From Aliisedimentitalea scapharcae (GTDB lineage Bacteria > Pseudomonadota > Alphaproteobacteria > Rhodobacterales > Rhodobacteraceae), in contig NZ_CP123584.1 in the NCBI RefSeq assembly GCF_045277565.1, forward strand, positions 1,922,001-1,986,000: a DNA stretch of 64,000 nt, given 5' to 3'. The translations under genes were made by a program, and so were the position numbers. This document shows positions 35,084 through 43,826 of the stretch, piece by piece. Each line of letters begins with the position of its first letter. Position 1 is the first letter of the stretch. The notes beneath the pieces are model-generated. The model saw only the letters and a program-made list of their open reading frames with translations, did not search any database and had not been told where the DNA came from.

Positions 35084-35206
35084 GCCGATCTAGGCCGGGC
35101 TAGTCTCCTGGATCATCGGGTGTTTTCCAAAATTCGTCTGTATCTGTGTGACTTCTTTGCTAAGGTTGCATCGGAAATCGCGAAAAAATGAACATTTGGA
35201 GATCAC

Positions 35207-35746
35207 ATGACACCCATTATCGAACTGCGTGGCGTTGGTCAGTCTTTGGATCGGGTCTTGCGGGAGAACGGGATCGCGTCGGTTGAGGATCTGGCGCAGC
35301 GTGATCTGGCCAGCCTGTTGACCATTCGCGGCATTGGCGAAAACAATGGCGTTAAACTGCTGGCCGCGGCCCAGATCCTTTTGGCCCCCGAGAACGAACA
35401 GGCGGTCGCTCAACCTGTGTCCAGCGCCAAACCAGCCCCCAAACCAGAGCCCAAGTTGAGCAAGAAGAAAGCAGCCGCTCAGGCGCTGGCCAAGGCCAAG
35501 GCCGAAGCGGACCAATGGGCGCGCAAGCAGGCCAAAGCCAAAGCCAAGGCCAAGAAAGCCGCCAAAAAGGTCGAAGATCTGAGCGTCGAATTTGCCAAGG
35601 CCAAGGAAAAGGCCAAAACCAAGGCCAAGAAGGCCAAAGCCAAAGCCAAAAGCGACATCGCACACGAACGGCGCAAGGAACAGGCGATCAAAGCTGGTCA
35701 GAAAGTTCCGAAGAAAAAGAAAAAGGGGAAGTCAGGCAAATCCTGA
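35207..35746 (+). CDS. Helix-hairpin-helix protein with a lysine/alanine-rich histone-H1-like tail
   Basis: 179 residues. The first ~60 form a helix-hairpin-helix DNA-binding unit (LRGVGQSLDRVLRENGIASVEDL, in part; TIRGIGENNGVKLLAAA). The remaining ~115 are dominated by Lys and Ala in short AKAKAK repeats, ending KKKKKGKSGKS, like bacterial histone-H1-type proteins. A short Pro-rich hinge (AKPAPKPEPK) separates the two. It should bind DNA or RNA without much sequence specificity. Preceded by TTTGGAGATC at a good distance from ATG. Confidence 0.75.
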   Translation: MTPIIELRGVGQSLDRVLRENGIASVEDLAQRDLASLLTIRGIGENNGVKLLAAAQILLAPENEQAVAQPVSSAKPAPKPEPKLSKKKAAAQALAKAKAEADQWARKQAKAKAKAKKAAKKVEDLSVEFAKAKEKAKTKAKKAKAKAKSDIAHERRKEQAIKAGQKVPKKKKKGKSGKS

Positions 35747-35844
35747 ACTGCGCCACCTGAACTGCGCTGGATGGGCCTGTCTTGGGCCGGTGCCCAGATC
35801 ATCGTCTCCCATGCCACCGCGCCGTGACCGATGCAAAAGCAATT

Positions 35845-35870
35845 GGGGGCACATCGACCGATGCGCCCCC
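35845..35870. terminator. Shared terminator between convergent genes
   Basis: A hairpin of two GC-rich arms (GGGGGCACATCG with CGATGCGCCCCC, one mismatch) between the helix-hairpin-helix gene (+) and serS (-). T-rich bases follow on the + side and, farther out, on the - side. Confidence 0.6.
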
Positions 35871-35899
35871 TGGTTTTGGTGTGTGGATGCGGGCCCTGA

Positions 35900-37189
35900 T
35901 CAGACCAGCTTACCGTCCTTGTCCAACGTGGTCTTGCCGCCCAGATAGGGGGCCAGAGCAGCGGGCAGGCTGACAGAACCATCGGCGTTCTGGCCGTTTT
36001 CCAGAACCGCGATCAGACACCGCCCGACGGCCAGCCCCGATCCATTCAGCGTGTGCACGAAATCCGGCTTGCCGCCATCGGTGGGTTTAAAGCGGGCATT
36101 CATCCGGCGGGCCTGAAAATTGCCACAGACCGACACTGACGAAATTTCGCGATAGGTGTTCTGACCGGGCAGCCAGACTTCGATGTCGTGGGTCTGGCGT
36201 GCACCGAACCCCATGTCGCCGGTGCACAGCACCACAGTGCGATAGGGCAGGCCCAGACGCTCCAGAATACCCTGAGCGCATTCGGTCATGCGGTCCAGCT
36301 CGGCCCGGCTGTGGTCGGGATGGGTGATCGACACCATTTCGACCTTTTCGAACTGGTGTTGGCGCAGCATCCCCGATGTATCCCGTCCGGCGCTGCCGGC
36401 TTCGGACCGGAAGCACAGCGAATGCGACGTCATGCGCACCGGCAGGTCGGCTTCGGCCAGGGTTTCGCCATTGGCGGTGTTGGTCAGCGTCACTTCGGAT
36501 GTCGGGATCAGCCACCAGCCGTTGGTGGTCTGATAGCTGTCTTCGCCGAATTTGGGCAGCTGCCCGGTGCCATACATCATTTCTTCGCGCACGATGACGG
36601 GGCCATTGACCTCGGTCAGACCATTTTCGCCTGTGTGCGTGTCCAGCATGAATTGGGCCAACGCCCGATGCAGCCGCGCGATATGGCCGCGCATCATCAC
36701 AAAACGCGACCCCGACAGCTTGGCCCCCATTTCGAAATCCAGGCCCTGCGCGCCGGCCAGTTCGTAATGTTCCTTGGGCGCGAAATCAAAGCTGCGCGGC
36801 GTGCCCCAACGACGGATTTCGACGTTGTCGTCCTCATCCGCGCCCACAGGCACGTCGTCATAGGCGAGGTTCGGGATCACCTCGAGCGCGGCCGTCAGCT
36901 GCGCGTCCAGCTCCTTGGCCTCGGCCTGCATGGCGGCAACTTCGGCCTTTTTCTCGGACACCAGCGCGCGCAGGCGTTCAAACTCGGCCTCGTCACCGCT
37001 GGCCTTGGCAGCGCCCACGGATTTCGATGCCTTGTTCTGGTCGGCCTGTGCGGTTTCAGCGGCCAGGATCTTGGCCCGGCGGGCTTCGTCCAGCGCCAGG
37101 ATCGTTGATGACACCGGCGCATCCCCACGGCGCGCAACAGCGGCGTCAAAAGCGGCAGGGTTTTCACGGATCGCACGGATGTCATGCAT
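35900..37189 (-). CDS. serS: Seryl-tRNA synthetase
   Basis: 429 residues, full length. The N-terminal ~110 residues are the coiled-coil arm that grips the long variable arm of tRNA-Ser (FERLRALVSEKKAEVAAMQAEA, part). The class II core shows motif 2 (FRSEAGSAGRDTSGMLRQHQF) in its usual form and motif 3 (GSGLAVGRCLIAVLENGQ). Starts MHDIRAIRENPAAFD as most alphaproteobacterial SerRS do. Confidence 0.97.
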   Translation of the reverse strand: MHDIRAIRENPAAFDAAVARRGDAPVSSTILALDEARRAKILAAETAQADQNKASKSVGAAKASGDEAEFERLRALVSEKKAEVAAMQAEAKELDAQLTAALEVIPNLAYDDVPVGADEDDNVEIRRWGTPRSFDFAPKEHYELAGAQGLDFEMGAKLSGSRFVMMRGHIARLHRALAQFMLDTHTGENGLTEVNGPVIVREEMMYGTGQLPKFGEDSYQTTNGWWLIPTSEVTLTNTANGETLAEADLPVRMTSHSLCFRSEAGSAGRDTSGMLRQHQFEKVEMVSITHPDHSRAELDRMTECAQGILERLGLPYRTVVLCTGDMGFGARQTHDIEVWLPGQNTYREISSVSVCGNFQARRMNARFKPTDGGKPDFVHTLNGSGLAVGRCLIAVLENGQNADGSVSLPAALAPYLGGKTTLDKDGKLV

Positions 37190-37338
37190 GTCGATATGCT
37201 CCTAGGCGGTTGAATCAGTATCCCCAGCATATGCCCCAAGGTTTAACGAAGGGGAAGCTGGAATGGGGGGAGAGGGCGAAGATTGGCCGCAGTGGGGTAT
37301 TTTGGTCGGGGCGGGGCGGGTTAGGGTTGCGGGTCGTC

Positions 37339-38652
37339 TCAGGTCGACGGGTCGTTGGGGTCGAAGCCGATGGATTTTTGCCAAGCGTTCTTTTGATCGC
37401 GGAATTTCTCTGCTGAAAGAACCAGATCCCAGCCCTCTTTTCTTTTAAGGTGATTGGCGAGTTTTACTGAACCGTCATAGAACACACTATCTATTTGCGA
37501 CTGTGACAAATTAACTTTAGAGCAATCAACGTCCCTAAAAGAAGCTCCTCGCAAAATGGCGTTTCTAAAATCAGTGCCCTCATCCATCTGAGCCCAGGAG
37601 AAGTTAACACCTTGCAGTCGTGCTTGGGTTAGGTCGGCCCCATGTATTTGAGCACCGAAAAGGTTACTACCCTGCATACTTGCCTTAAACAAAAAGGCGT
37701 TTTGCAGTACTGCACCAAAAAGGTCAGCTTGTTGCATCTGAGCCTCGTAAAGTAGAGCACCGCTAAAATCGACGCTAGAAAGGTCAGCCCATTGCATTTG
37801 AGTGTCGGAAAGATTGGCACCCGTCAAATTTGAGCCTGTAAGGTAAAACTTCTGGAGATTGACTTTTTGCAGATCAATCTCAACTGACTTTGGGTCAACT
37901 TCTTCTATTCTCTTAAGCGTTCCTAGAACTTGAACAGCGGTTTCCATATCGGATCTGCTAACACATACAGACTTGCTTAAATCGTCTAGCTCTTTGCTAT
38001 TGTTGGATGTCGGGAAAAGCACTGGAGAGCATTCTTTTGACAGTTCTCTAACGTAGATATTCAGAAGCCTAGAGATTTGACGCGCAGCGTTTGGCTGTTC
38101 TTCTGCTAGGCTCCTAAGTCGACTTAGGGCAAAGTTTCTGCTTGCTACGTCATCTTCCCATCTGGTTTGGCGACCTTTCCAAACCTGGCGCCTTGCATGC
38201 AGGCCATCGCTGGTAGCGTTAATTTTCTCGTTGAACAGGGACGCTTGCGCGATTTCGGTTTGTTTTTGCGTCAAACCCAACCGGATCAGAGTTTTAGGAA
38301 AGGCAACTATGGCACCTAGAACAGCAGTCAGAGCGGTAAGCTTGGCAAGCGCGAAGCGCCAATTCCAAATTGCTTTGGGGTCCTGAGACCATTGCGACCA
38401 GAGTAGGTCCCAGATCAGTCCAACAAGCCCGATAAAGAGCAATCCAAATATGGCTCCCCACAGGAGTATGCCAATTAGAAACAGCCCTGGATTGACCTGG
38501 TCCAGGTTCAGGCGTTTTTGAAACCGTTCCAATTGGGCAATGTGGTGGGTGCCGCTGGGGAAGGCTCCGAAGATCAGGAAGACCGACAAGAACAGGTCAA
38601 CGGCCCAGACGAGGCCCCAAAACAGTTCGGGTTCAATTGGCAATTCGGTCAT
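37339..38652 (-). CDS. Membrane-anchored pentapeptide-repeat protein
   Basis: 437 residues. The N-terminal part has three hydrophobic segments (about residues 10-32, 56-82 and 98-120), then a soluble helical region with many charged residues (about 125-250). Pentapeptide repeats of the A(D/N)LxX type follow (LTGSNLTGANLSDTQ, ADLSSVDFSGALL, ADLTQARLQGVNF; about 270-385), forming a right-handed quadrilateral beta-helix. The coding sequence is visibly richer in A and T, with codons such as AAA, TTA and CTA that neighbours avoid. It sits between the housekeeping genes serS and yajC, so recent acquisition is likely. Function unknown. Confidence 0.82.
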   Translation of the reverse strand: MTELPIEPELFWGLVWAVDLFLSVFLIFGAFPSGTHHIAQLERFQKRLNLDQVNPGLFLIGILLWGAIFGLLFIGLVGLIWDLLWSQWSQDPKAIWNWRFALAKLTALTAVLGAIVAFPKTLIRLGLTQKQTEIAQASLFNEKINATSDGLHARRQVWKGRQTRWEDDVASRNFALSRLRSLAEEQPNAARQISRLLNIYVRELSKECSPVLFPTSNNSKELDDLSKSVCVSRSDMETAVQVLGTLKRIEEVDPKSVEIDLQKVNLQKFYLTGSNLTGANLSDTQMQWADLSSVDFSGALLYEAQMQQADLFGAVLQNAFLFKASMQGSNLFGAQIHGADLTQARLQGVNFSWAQMDEGTDFRNAILRGASFRDVDCSKVNLSQSQIDSVFYDGSVKLANHLKRKEGWDLVLSAEKFRDQKNAWQKSIGFDPNDPST

Positions 38653-38748
38653 AAATGCGGCCTCAAATACGGTGGTGCCGCATCCTGACGTGAAAGCGCG
38701 TCAGGGCCAAGGGGGCGGGGCGCGTGGAGCCGGGGGAAATCAGATCGA

Positions 38749-38786
38749 CTGGTGGGGCGGGGTGCTCTTGCAAACACCCCCACCAG
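38749..38786 (+). other. Strong hairpin in the yajC leader
   Basis: CTGGTGGGG plus GGGTG (38749-38764) pair with CACCCCCACCAG (38775-38786) across a 10-base loop. It is not followed by a T run. It lies 68 bp before yajC and could be a leader structure, part of a small RNA, or an mRNA stabiliser. Confidence 0.4.
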
Positions 38787-38853
38787 CGCATAGGTTCCCG
38801 CAAAATTCACACGCGGGACAACCCCGTGTTTGCCCTACACAAAGGAATATCCC

Positions 38854-39138
38854 ATGGATGGTGGCGCAATTGCCCAGTTTCTCCCGCTCATTCTGATCTT
38901 TGCGATCATGTATTTCCTTCTGATCCGTCCGCAGCAGAAGAAAATGAAGGATCATCAGGCCATGGTCGACGGTGTGCGTCGTGGTGATCAGGTTGTCACC
39001 CAAGGTGGCATCATCGGCAAGATCGCCAAGGTCAAGGAAGACGGCGAGCTGGAAGTCGAGATCGCTGACGGTGTCAAGGTTCGTGTGGTCAAGGCGACCA
39101 TCGCACAGGTGCTGAGCAAGACCGAACCTGCAAGCTGA
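38854..39138 (+). CDS. yajC: Sec translocase accessory subunit YajC
   Basis: 94 residues: one membrane helix (FLPLILIFAIMYFLLI, about 9-24), then the family motif RPQQKKMKDHQAM and a small cytoplasmic domain (GDQVVTQGGIIGKI). YajC joins SecDF-YidC at the SecYEG channel. ATG 38854 is the family start; it precedes secD by 34 bp, in the usual yajC-secD-secF order. Confidence 0.95.
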   Translation: MDGGAIAQFLPLILIFAIMYFLLIRPQQKKMKDHQAMVDGVRRGDQVVTQGGIIGKIAKVKEDGELEVEIADGVKVRVVKATIAQVLSKTEPAS

Positions 39139-39172
39139 ACTCTGGCCTTCAACAATCTGAAAAGGCAGGGGA

Positions 39173-40834
39173 ATGCTGCAAATTGATCTTTGGAAGCGGG
39201 TGCTGATCTGGCTGGTTTGTGTAACTGGTCTGCTGCTGGCCCTGCCGAATGCCTTCTACACCCGCGTCGAACAATCCAACGACGCGGTTGCCGCGATCGA
39301 GATTGGCGCGGACACGGACGAAAACCAGGCGACGGCCGGGCAATGGCCGTCGTTTCTGCCCTCGGCGCTGGTAAATCTGGGGTTGGACCTGCGCGGTGGG
39401 GCACATCTGTTGGCCGAAGTGCAGGTCGCGGATGTCTATGCTGCGCGCATGGATGCGATGTGGCCGGAAATTCGCGATGCGCTGCGCCCGGAACGGGCCA
39501 CCATCGGCACCTTCCGCCAACAGCCCGGTCCCGAAGATCAACTGCGGATTCGCATCTCCAACCCCGAAGGCATGTCCCGCGCATTGGAAATCGTGCGGGG
39601 AATGGCCCGCCCGATCCAGTCGCTGACAGGGGCGGGATCCACCGACATCACAGTCACCAGCGATGGTGATGTGCTGACCGTGCAACTGAGCGACGCCGAA
39701 AAGCTGGCCACGGACGATCGCACCGTGCGCCAGGCGCTGGAAATCGTGCGCCGCCGGATCGACGAGGTCGGTACCCGCGAGCCGACCATCCAACGCCAGG
39801 GTGCAGACCGGATCCTGATCCAGGTGCCCGGTATCGGCAGCGCGTCCGAATTGAAGGCCATCATCGGCACCACTGCGCGTCTGGCCTTTCACCCGGTGGT
39901 TGGCCGGGGCAGCGATGGTGACGCATCGGCGGGTGTCGGCAACAAACTGGTGCCATCTCTGGATGAGCAGGGCATTTTCTATACCATCGAATCCGCACCT
40001 GTCGTGACGGGTGAGGAACTGGTGGATGCGCAGCCGTCGTATGATCAAAACGGGCGGCCCGCGGTGAACTTTCGCTTCAACACCTCCGGCGCGCGCAAGT
40101 TCGGCGACTATACGGCCGAAAACATTGGCAGCCCTTTTGCCATCGTTCTGGATGACGAAGTGGTCAGCGCCCCTGTGATCCAATCGCATATTCCAGGTGG
40201 GTCGGGCATCATCACCGGACGCTTTACAGTCGAAGACAGTACCAATCTGGCGGTGCTGCTGCGCGCAGGGGCATTGCCCGCTGAACTGACCTTTCTCGAA
40301 GAACGGACCATTGGACCCGAATTGGGACAGGACAGCATTGATGCAGGCAAGATCGCCACGGCGGTCGCCTTTATCGGGGTGCTGGTGTTCATGGGGCTCA
40401 GCTATGGTCTGTTTGGCCTGTTTGCCAATGTGGCGTTGATTCTGAACATCGGGCTGATCTTTGGCCTGTTGTCGCTGATCGGGGCGACGCTGACGCTGCC
40501 GGGGATCGCCGGGATCGTGTTGACCGTTGGTATGGCGGTGGACGCCAATGTGTTGGTGTTTGAACGGATCCGCGAAGAGCTGAAGACAGCCAAAGGTCCG
40601 GCCCGTGCCATTGAACGGGGATATGAAAAGGCGCTGAGCGCCATTCTGGATGCCAATATCACCACCTTCATCACCGCTGTGATCCTGTTTGCCATGGGGT
40701 CGGGGCCAGTGCGCGGCTTTGCCATTACGCTGGGGCTGGGCATCATGACGTCGGTGTTCACCGCGATCTTTGTCACGCGGGTGATTATCGTGATGTGGTT
40801 TGAACGGCGCCGTCCGAAAACGATCGAGGTATGA
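39173..40834 (+). CDS. secD: Protein translocase subunit SecD
   Basis: 553 residues. N-terminal helix (residues 7-26), a large periplasmic domain with the family motif NLGLDLRGGAHLL, then five C-terminal helices with VGMAVDANVLVFERIREEL. That motif carries the Asp used in proton-driven pulling of exported proteins. Forms a complex with SecF, encoded one base downstream (secD stop 40832-40834, secF start 40836). Confidence 0.97.
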   Translation: MLQIDLWKRVLIWLVCVTGLLLALPNAFYTRVEQSNDAVAAIEIGADTDENQATAGQWPSFLPSALVNLGLDLRGGAHLLAEVQVADVYAARMDAMWPEIRDALRPERATIGTFRQQPGPEDQLRIRISNPEGMSRALEIVRGMARPIQSLTGAGSTDITVTSDGDVLTVQLSDAEKLATDDRTVRQALEIVRRRIDEVGTREPTIQRQGADRILIQVPGIGSASELKAIIGTTARLAFHPVVGRGSDGDASAGVGNKLVPSLDEQGIFYTIESAPVVTGEELVDAQPSYDQNGRPAVNFRFNTSGARKFGDYTAENIGSPFAIVLDDEVVSAPVIQSHIPGGSGIITGRFTVEDSTNLAVLLRAGALPAELTFLEERTIGPELGQDSIDAGKIATAVAFIGVLVFMGLSYGLFGLFANVALILNIGLIFGLLSLIGATLTLPGIAGIVLTVGMAVDANVLVFERIREELKTAKGPARAIERGYEKALSAILDANITTFITAVILFAMGSGPVRGFAITLGLGIMTSVFTAIFVTRVIIVMWFERRRPKTIEV

Positions 40835-40835
40835 C

Positions 40836-41804
40836 ATGAGACTGAGACTTGTTCCCAAGGAAACCTCGTTTGACTTCTTTAACAGCTGGAAGCTGTGGGT
40901 TGGCCTGTCGAGCCTGATGATGGTGTTGTCCATCGGAGCGTTTGTGGTGATGGGGCTGAATTTTGGCATCGATTTCCGGGGCGGAACCACGATCCGGACG
41001 CAAAGCAGCCAGGCCGTGGATGTCGGGTCCTATCGCGGTTCGATTGAACCCCTGGGGCTGGGGGATGTGTCGATCACCGAAGTGTTCGATCCGACCTTTG
41101 ATGCCGATGAACATGTGACCATGATCCGCATTCAGGCCCAGGAAGGCGCTGAATCGGTAACGGCTGATGTGATTGCGCAGGTGGAAACTGCACTGACAAC
41201 CGTGTCGCCGGACATCAAATTCGTCTCCGTGGAATCGGTAGGGCCCAAGGTATCGGGCGAATTGATCACCACCGCGGTCTATGCGGTGCTGTTGGCGATC
41301 GGCGCGGTTCTGGTCTACATCTGGTTGCGGTTTGAATGGCAGTTTGCGCTGGGGGCCGTTGCGGCGCTGGTGCATGATGTGGTGTTGACTATCGGGGTTT
41401 TCTCGGTGGTGCAGATCAAATTCGACCTGGCCATCATTGCCGCGTTGCTGACTATTGTGGGCTATTCGTTGAACGATACCGTGGTCGTGTTCGACCGGGT
41501 GCGGGAAAACCTGCGCAAGTTCAAGAAGATGTCGCTGGCGCAGGTGCTGAACCTGTCGATCAACGAAACGCTCAGCCGGACAGTCATGACCTCGGTCACA
41601 ACGTTGTTGGCGCTGATTGCGCTGTTTGTGCTGGGTGGTGATGTGATCCGCGGGTTTGTCTTTGCGATGATCTGGGGTGTTGTGGTCGGGACCTATTCGT
41701 CGGTCTTTGTTGCCTCGACCATCCTGTTAAGGCTGGGCGTCAAGCGGGATTGGTCAAAACAGGCCAATAACGCGGGCAACCAGTTCGGAAATATTGATGC
41801 CTGA
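40836..41804 (+). CDS. secF: Protein translocase subunit SecF
   Basis: 322 residues with six predicted helices. It has the SecF signatures GIDFRGGTTIRTQ and YSLNDTVVVFDRVRENL plus the terminal MTSVTTLLALIALF. Acts with SecD and uses the proton gradient to finish export through SecYEG. ATG 40836 is preferred over an in-frame ATG 36 bp upstream inside secD. Its end overlaps by 8 bp the start of the broken gene that follows. Confidence 0.96.
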   Translation: MRLRLVPKETSFDFFNSWKLWVGLSSLMMVLSIGAFVVMGLNFGIDFRGGTTIRTQSSQAVDVGSYRGSIEPLGLGDVSITEVFDPTFDADEHVTMIRIQAQEGAESVTADVIAQVETALTTVSPDIKFVSVESVGPKVSGELITTAVYAVLLAIGAVLVYIWLRFEWQFALGAVAALVHDVVLTIGVFSVVQIKFDLAIIAALLTIVGYSLNDTVVVFDRVRENLRKFKKMSLAQVLNLSINETLSRTVMTSVTTLLALIALFVLGGDVIRGFVFAMIWGVVVGTYSSVFVASTILLRLGVKRDWSKQANNAGNQFGNIDA

Positions 41805-42088
41805 CGCTACGGCGGCGGTCCTGGAACCTCCAGGGCTGATCTGGATGTTTCTGGCCTTGGGGAGCCGCGGGCCTTGTCCGCGGCTTTTCTGGTTTTGGCG
41901 CTGCGATGATCTTTGGCCCGGTGGCGACACACTCTGTGCCAACAGCAGGCATGATGTTTCAGATGGTCGGGACGCGACCAGCGGCGACCAAGGCGGTGTT
42001 TGACCCCATGCGGGAGAAGCTCTATCGCGTAGGGTCATATACGGTTACCACCTGGGTCATACTCATCGGGCTGCTGATCCTAAAGTGA
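41797..42088 (+). pseudogene. Remnant of a TauE/SafE-like permease gene (frameshift and internal deletion)
   Basis: ATG 41797 overlaps the secF stop, as in coupled genes, and reads MPDATAAVLEPPGLIWMFLALG, whose last residues begin a membrane helix (about 41847-41862). It then loses the frame near 41860. In the next frame the typical TauE/SafE entry motif GLVRGFSGFGAAMIFGPVA continues, then jumps to what looks like a C-terminal helix (TTWVILIGLLILK) ending at TGA 42086-42088. The whole is about 96 codons where ~250 are expected. Intact relatives probably sat here between secF and the Mth938-like gene. Confidence 0.65.
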
Positions 42089-42116
42089 CCCCTGCGACGA
42101 AAAAGGACGACACATT

Positions 42117-42470
42117 ATGCAACTGTCAGAAGTGGGCTTTGGCGACGTAAAACCTGTCGATGGATACGGGGACGGTTTCTTTCGCGTCGGTGGGGTCGTA
42201 TTTCAGGGGTCGATCTTGACCAGTGTCAAAGGCACTGCCTCTTGGGGCGGGTATCAGGACAGCGCGCCATTGGTGGCGCTGGCCAAAGAGTTTGATGTGC
42301 TGTTGGTGGGGACCGGGCCGGAAATCGCCCATATTCCCGCTGATCTGCGCAGGACATTGGAACAGGCCGGATTGGGGGTCGAGGTGATGAATTCACCTGC
42401 CGCCTGCCGGACCTACAATGTTCTGCTCTCCGAAGGTCGGCGCGTCGCATTGGCGGCCCTGACCGTCTGA
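42117..42470 (+). CDS. Mth938/NDUFAF3-domain protein
   Basis: 117 residues spanning a complete Mth938 domain (VDGYGDGFFRVGGVVFQGSI, in part; LLVGTGPEIAHIPADLR; SPAACRTYNVLLSEGRRV). In mitochondria the homologue NDUFAF3 helps assemble respiratory complex I; alphaproteobacterial members often lie near secDF, as here, and their role is untested. Likely cytoplasmic. Confidence 0.88.
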   Translation: MQLSEVGFGDVKPVDGYGDGFFRVGGVVFQGSILTSVKGTASWGGYQDSAPLVALAKEFDVLLVGTGPEIAHIPADLRRTLEQAGLGVEVMNSPAACRTYNVLLSEGRRVALAALTV

Positions 42471-42516
42471 CAGGTCGAGCGGCAGAAACGATAGAAACGA
42501 GAACAAGGCAGCTGGC

Positions 42517-43131
42517 ATGAGCCTGAGCGTAACCGATCTGACCATCGCCCGTGGCGGTGTCCCTGTGCTGGAGGGGCTGAGGTTTGCCCTGACGCCGGGG
42601 CATGCGATGATCCTGCGCGGCCCGAATGGAATTGGCAAGACGACGCTGCTGCGCACTGTGGCCGGGTTGCAGCCGCCGGTGTCGGGGACGGTCACAGGGG
42701 CCGATGACACCATTGCCTATGCGGGCCATTCCGATGGCATCAAACCGACGCTGACGGTGTCGGAAAACCTGCGGTTCTGGGCCAGCGTGTTCGGGGCCGG
42801 ATCCATTGAACCGGCGCTGAACGCCTATGACCTGGCAGGGTTGGCCGATCGCCACGCAGGCAACCTGTCCGCCGGACAGAAACGCCGATTGGGCCTGTCG
42901 CGGCTGGTGGTAACCGGGCGCCCGATCTGGGTGCTGGATGAGCCCACCGTGTCGCTGGATGTCAAGGCGGTCGAAATGTTTGCCGATGCAGTGCGCGCGC
43001 ATCTGGGACAGGGGGGATCGGCGTTGATCGCGACGCATATCAAACTTGGGCTCGAAGGCGACGTTCTGGATGTGGGCCCGTTCAAGGCCAAGCCACCCGA
43101 GATTGACGATTTTGACGGAGGCTTCCTGTGA
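42517..43131 (+). CDS. ccmA: Heme exporter ATP-binding subunit CcmA
   Basis: 204 residues, the small size typical of CcmA. Walker A is GPNGIGKTT (about residue 36), the signature is NLSAGQKRRLGLSR and Walker B is PIWVLDEPTVSLD. With CcmB it powers release of holo-CcmE from CcmC during cytochrome c maturation. Its stop overlaps the ccmB start by 4 bp (GTGA). Confidence 0.94.
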   Translation: MSLSVTDLTIARGGVPVLEGLRFALTPGHAMILRGPNGIGKTTLLRTVAGLQPPVSGTVTGADDTIAYAGHSDGIKPTLTVSENLRFWASVFGAGSIEPALNAYDLAGLADRHAGNLSAGQKRRLGLSRLVVTGRPIWVLDEPTVSLDVKAVEMFADAVRAHLGQGGSALIATHIKLGLEGDVLDVGPFKAKPPEIDDFDGGFL

Positions 43132-43784
43132 TTGCTCTGTTGATGCGTGATTTGCGGCTGTCCTTGCGGGCCGGTGGCGGGTTTGGCCTGGGGTTGGCGT
43201 TCTTCCTGATCGTGACGGTGATGGTGCCGTTTTCGGTGGGGCCGCAATCGTCGCTGCTGGCCGAGATCGCCCCGGGCGTTTTGTGGCTGGGCGCGCTGTT
43301 GGCGTGCCTGTTGTCGCTGGATCGTCTGCTGGCGCTGGATTGGGAGGACGGCTCGCTCGATTTGCTGGCCACCGCACCGCTGCCGCTGGAAAGCACCGTG
43401 ACAATCAAGGCCTTGGCCCATTGGATCACCACAGGTCTGCCGCTGGTTCTGGCCGCGCCGGTGTTGGGTGTGTTGCTGAACCTGCCGACACCCGGATACA
43501 CTTGGGTGGTCGTGTCGCTGTTGCTGGGTACGCCTGCGCTGTCGGTGATCGGCACCTTTGGTGCGGCGTTGACCGTGGGGCTGAAACGGGGCGGGCTGTT
43601 GCTGTCGCTGTTGGTGATGCCGCTATACGTGCCGACGCTGATCTTTGGGGCCGAAGTTGCCCGCCGTGGGGCCATTGGCATGGACACCCACACCCCGATG
43701 TTGATGCTGGCGGGGATCACCGCTGCCAGCATTGCGTTGTTGCCCTTTGCCAGCGCTGCGGTGCTGCGGGTCAACCTGCGCTGA
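43128..43784 (+). CDS. ccmB: Heme exporter membrane subunit CcmB
   Basis: 218 residues with six predicted helices. Family motifs include LLMRDLRLSLRAGG at the start, LLALDWEDGSLDLLATAPLP (20 residues) and PLYVPTLIFGAEV. GTG start, translationally coupled to ccmA. Membrane part of the CcmAB transporter. Confidence 0.94.
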   Translation: MIALLMRDLRLSLRAGGGFGLGLAFFLIVTVMVPFSVGPQSSLLAEIAPGVLWLGALLACLLSLDRLLALDWEDGSLDLLATAPLPLESTVTIKALAHWITTGLPLVLAAPVLGVLLNLPTPGYTWVVVSLLLGTPALSVIGTFGAALTVGLKRGGLLLSLLVMPLYVPTLIFGAEVARRGAIGMDTHTPMLMLAGITAASIALLPFASAAVLRVNLR

Positions 43785-43826
43785 TGTGATTTGAAAGAAA
43801 CCCGAAGGAAGAGCTAAATACCCGTT

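Noticed and set aside
38749..38786. yajC leader hairpin as SRP RNA or a terminator
   Set aside because: The conserved SRP loop sequence is absent, and no T run follows.
39149..40990. Open frame antisense to secD
   Set aside because: Shadow of secD; no ribosome site and no domain.
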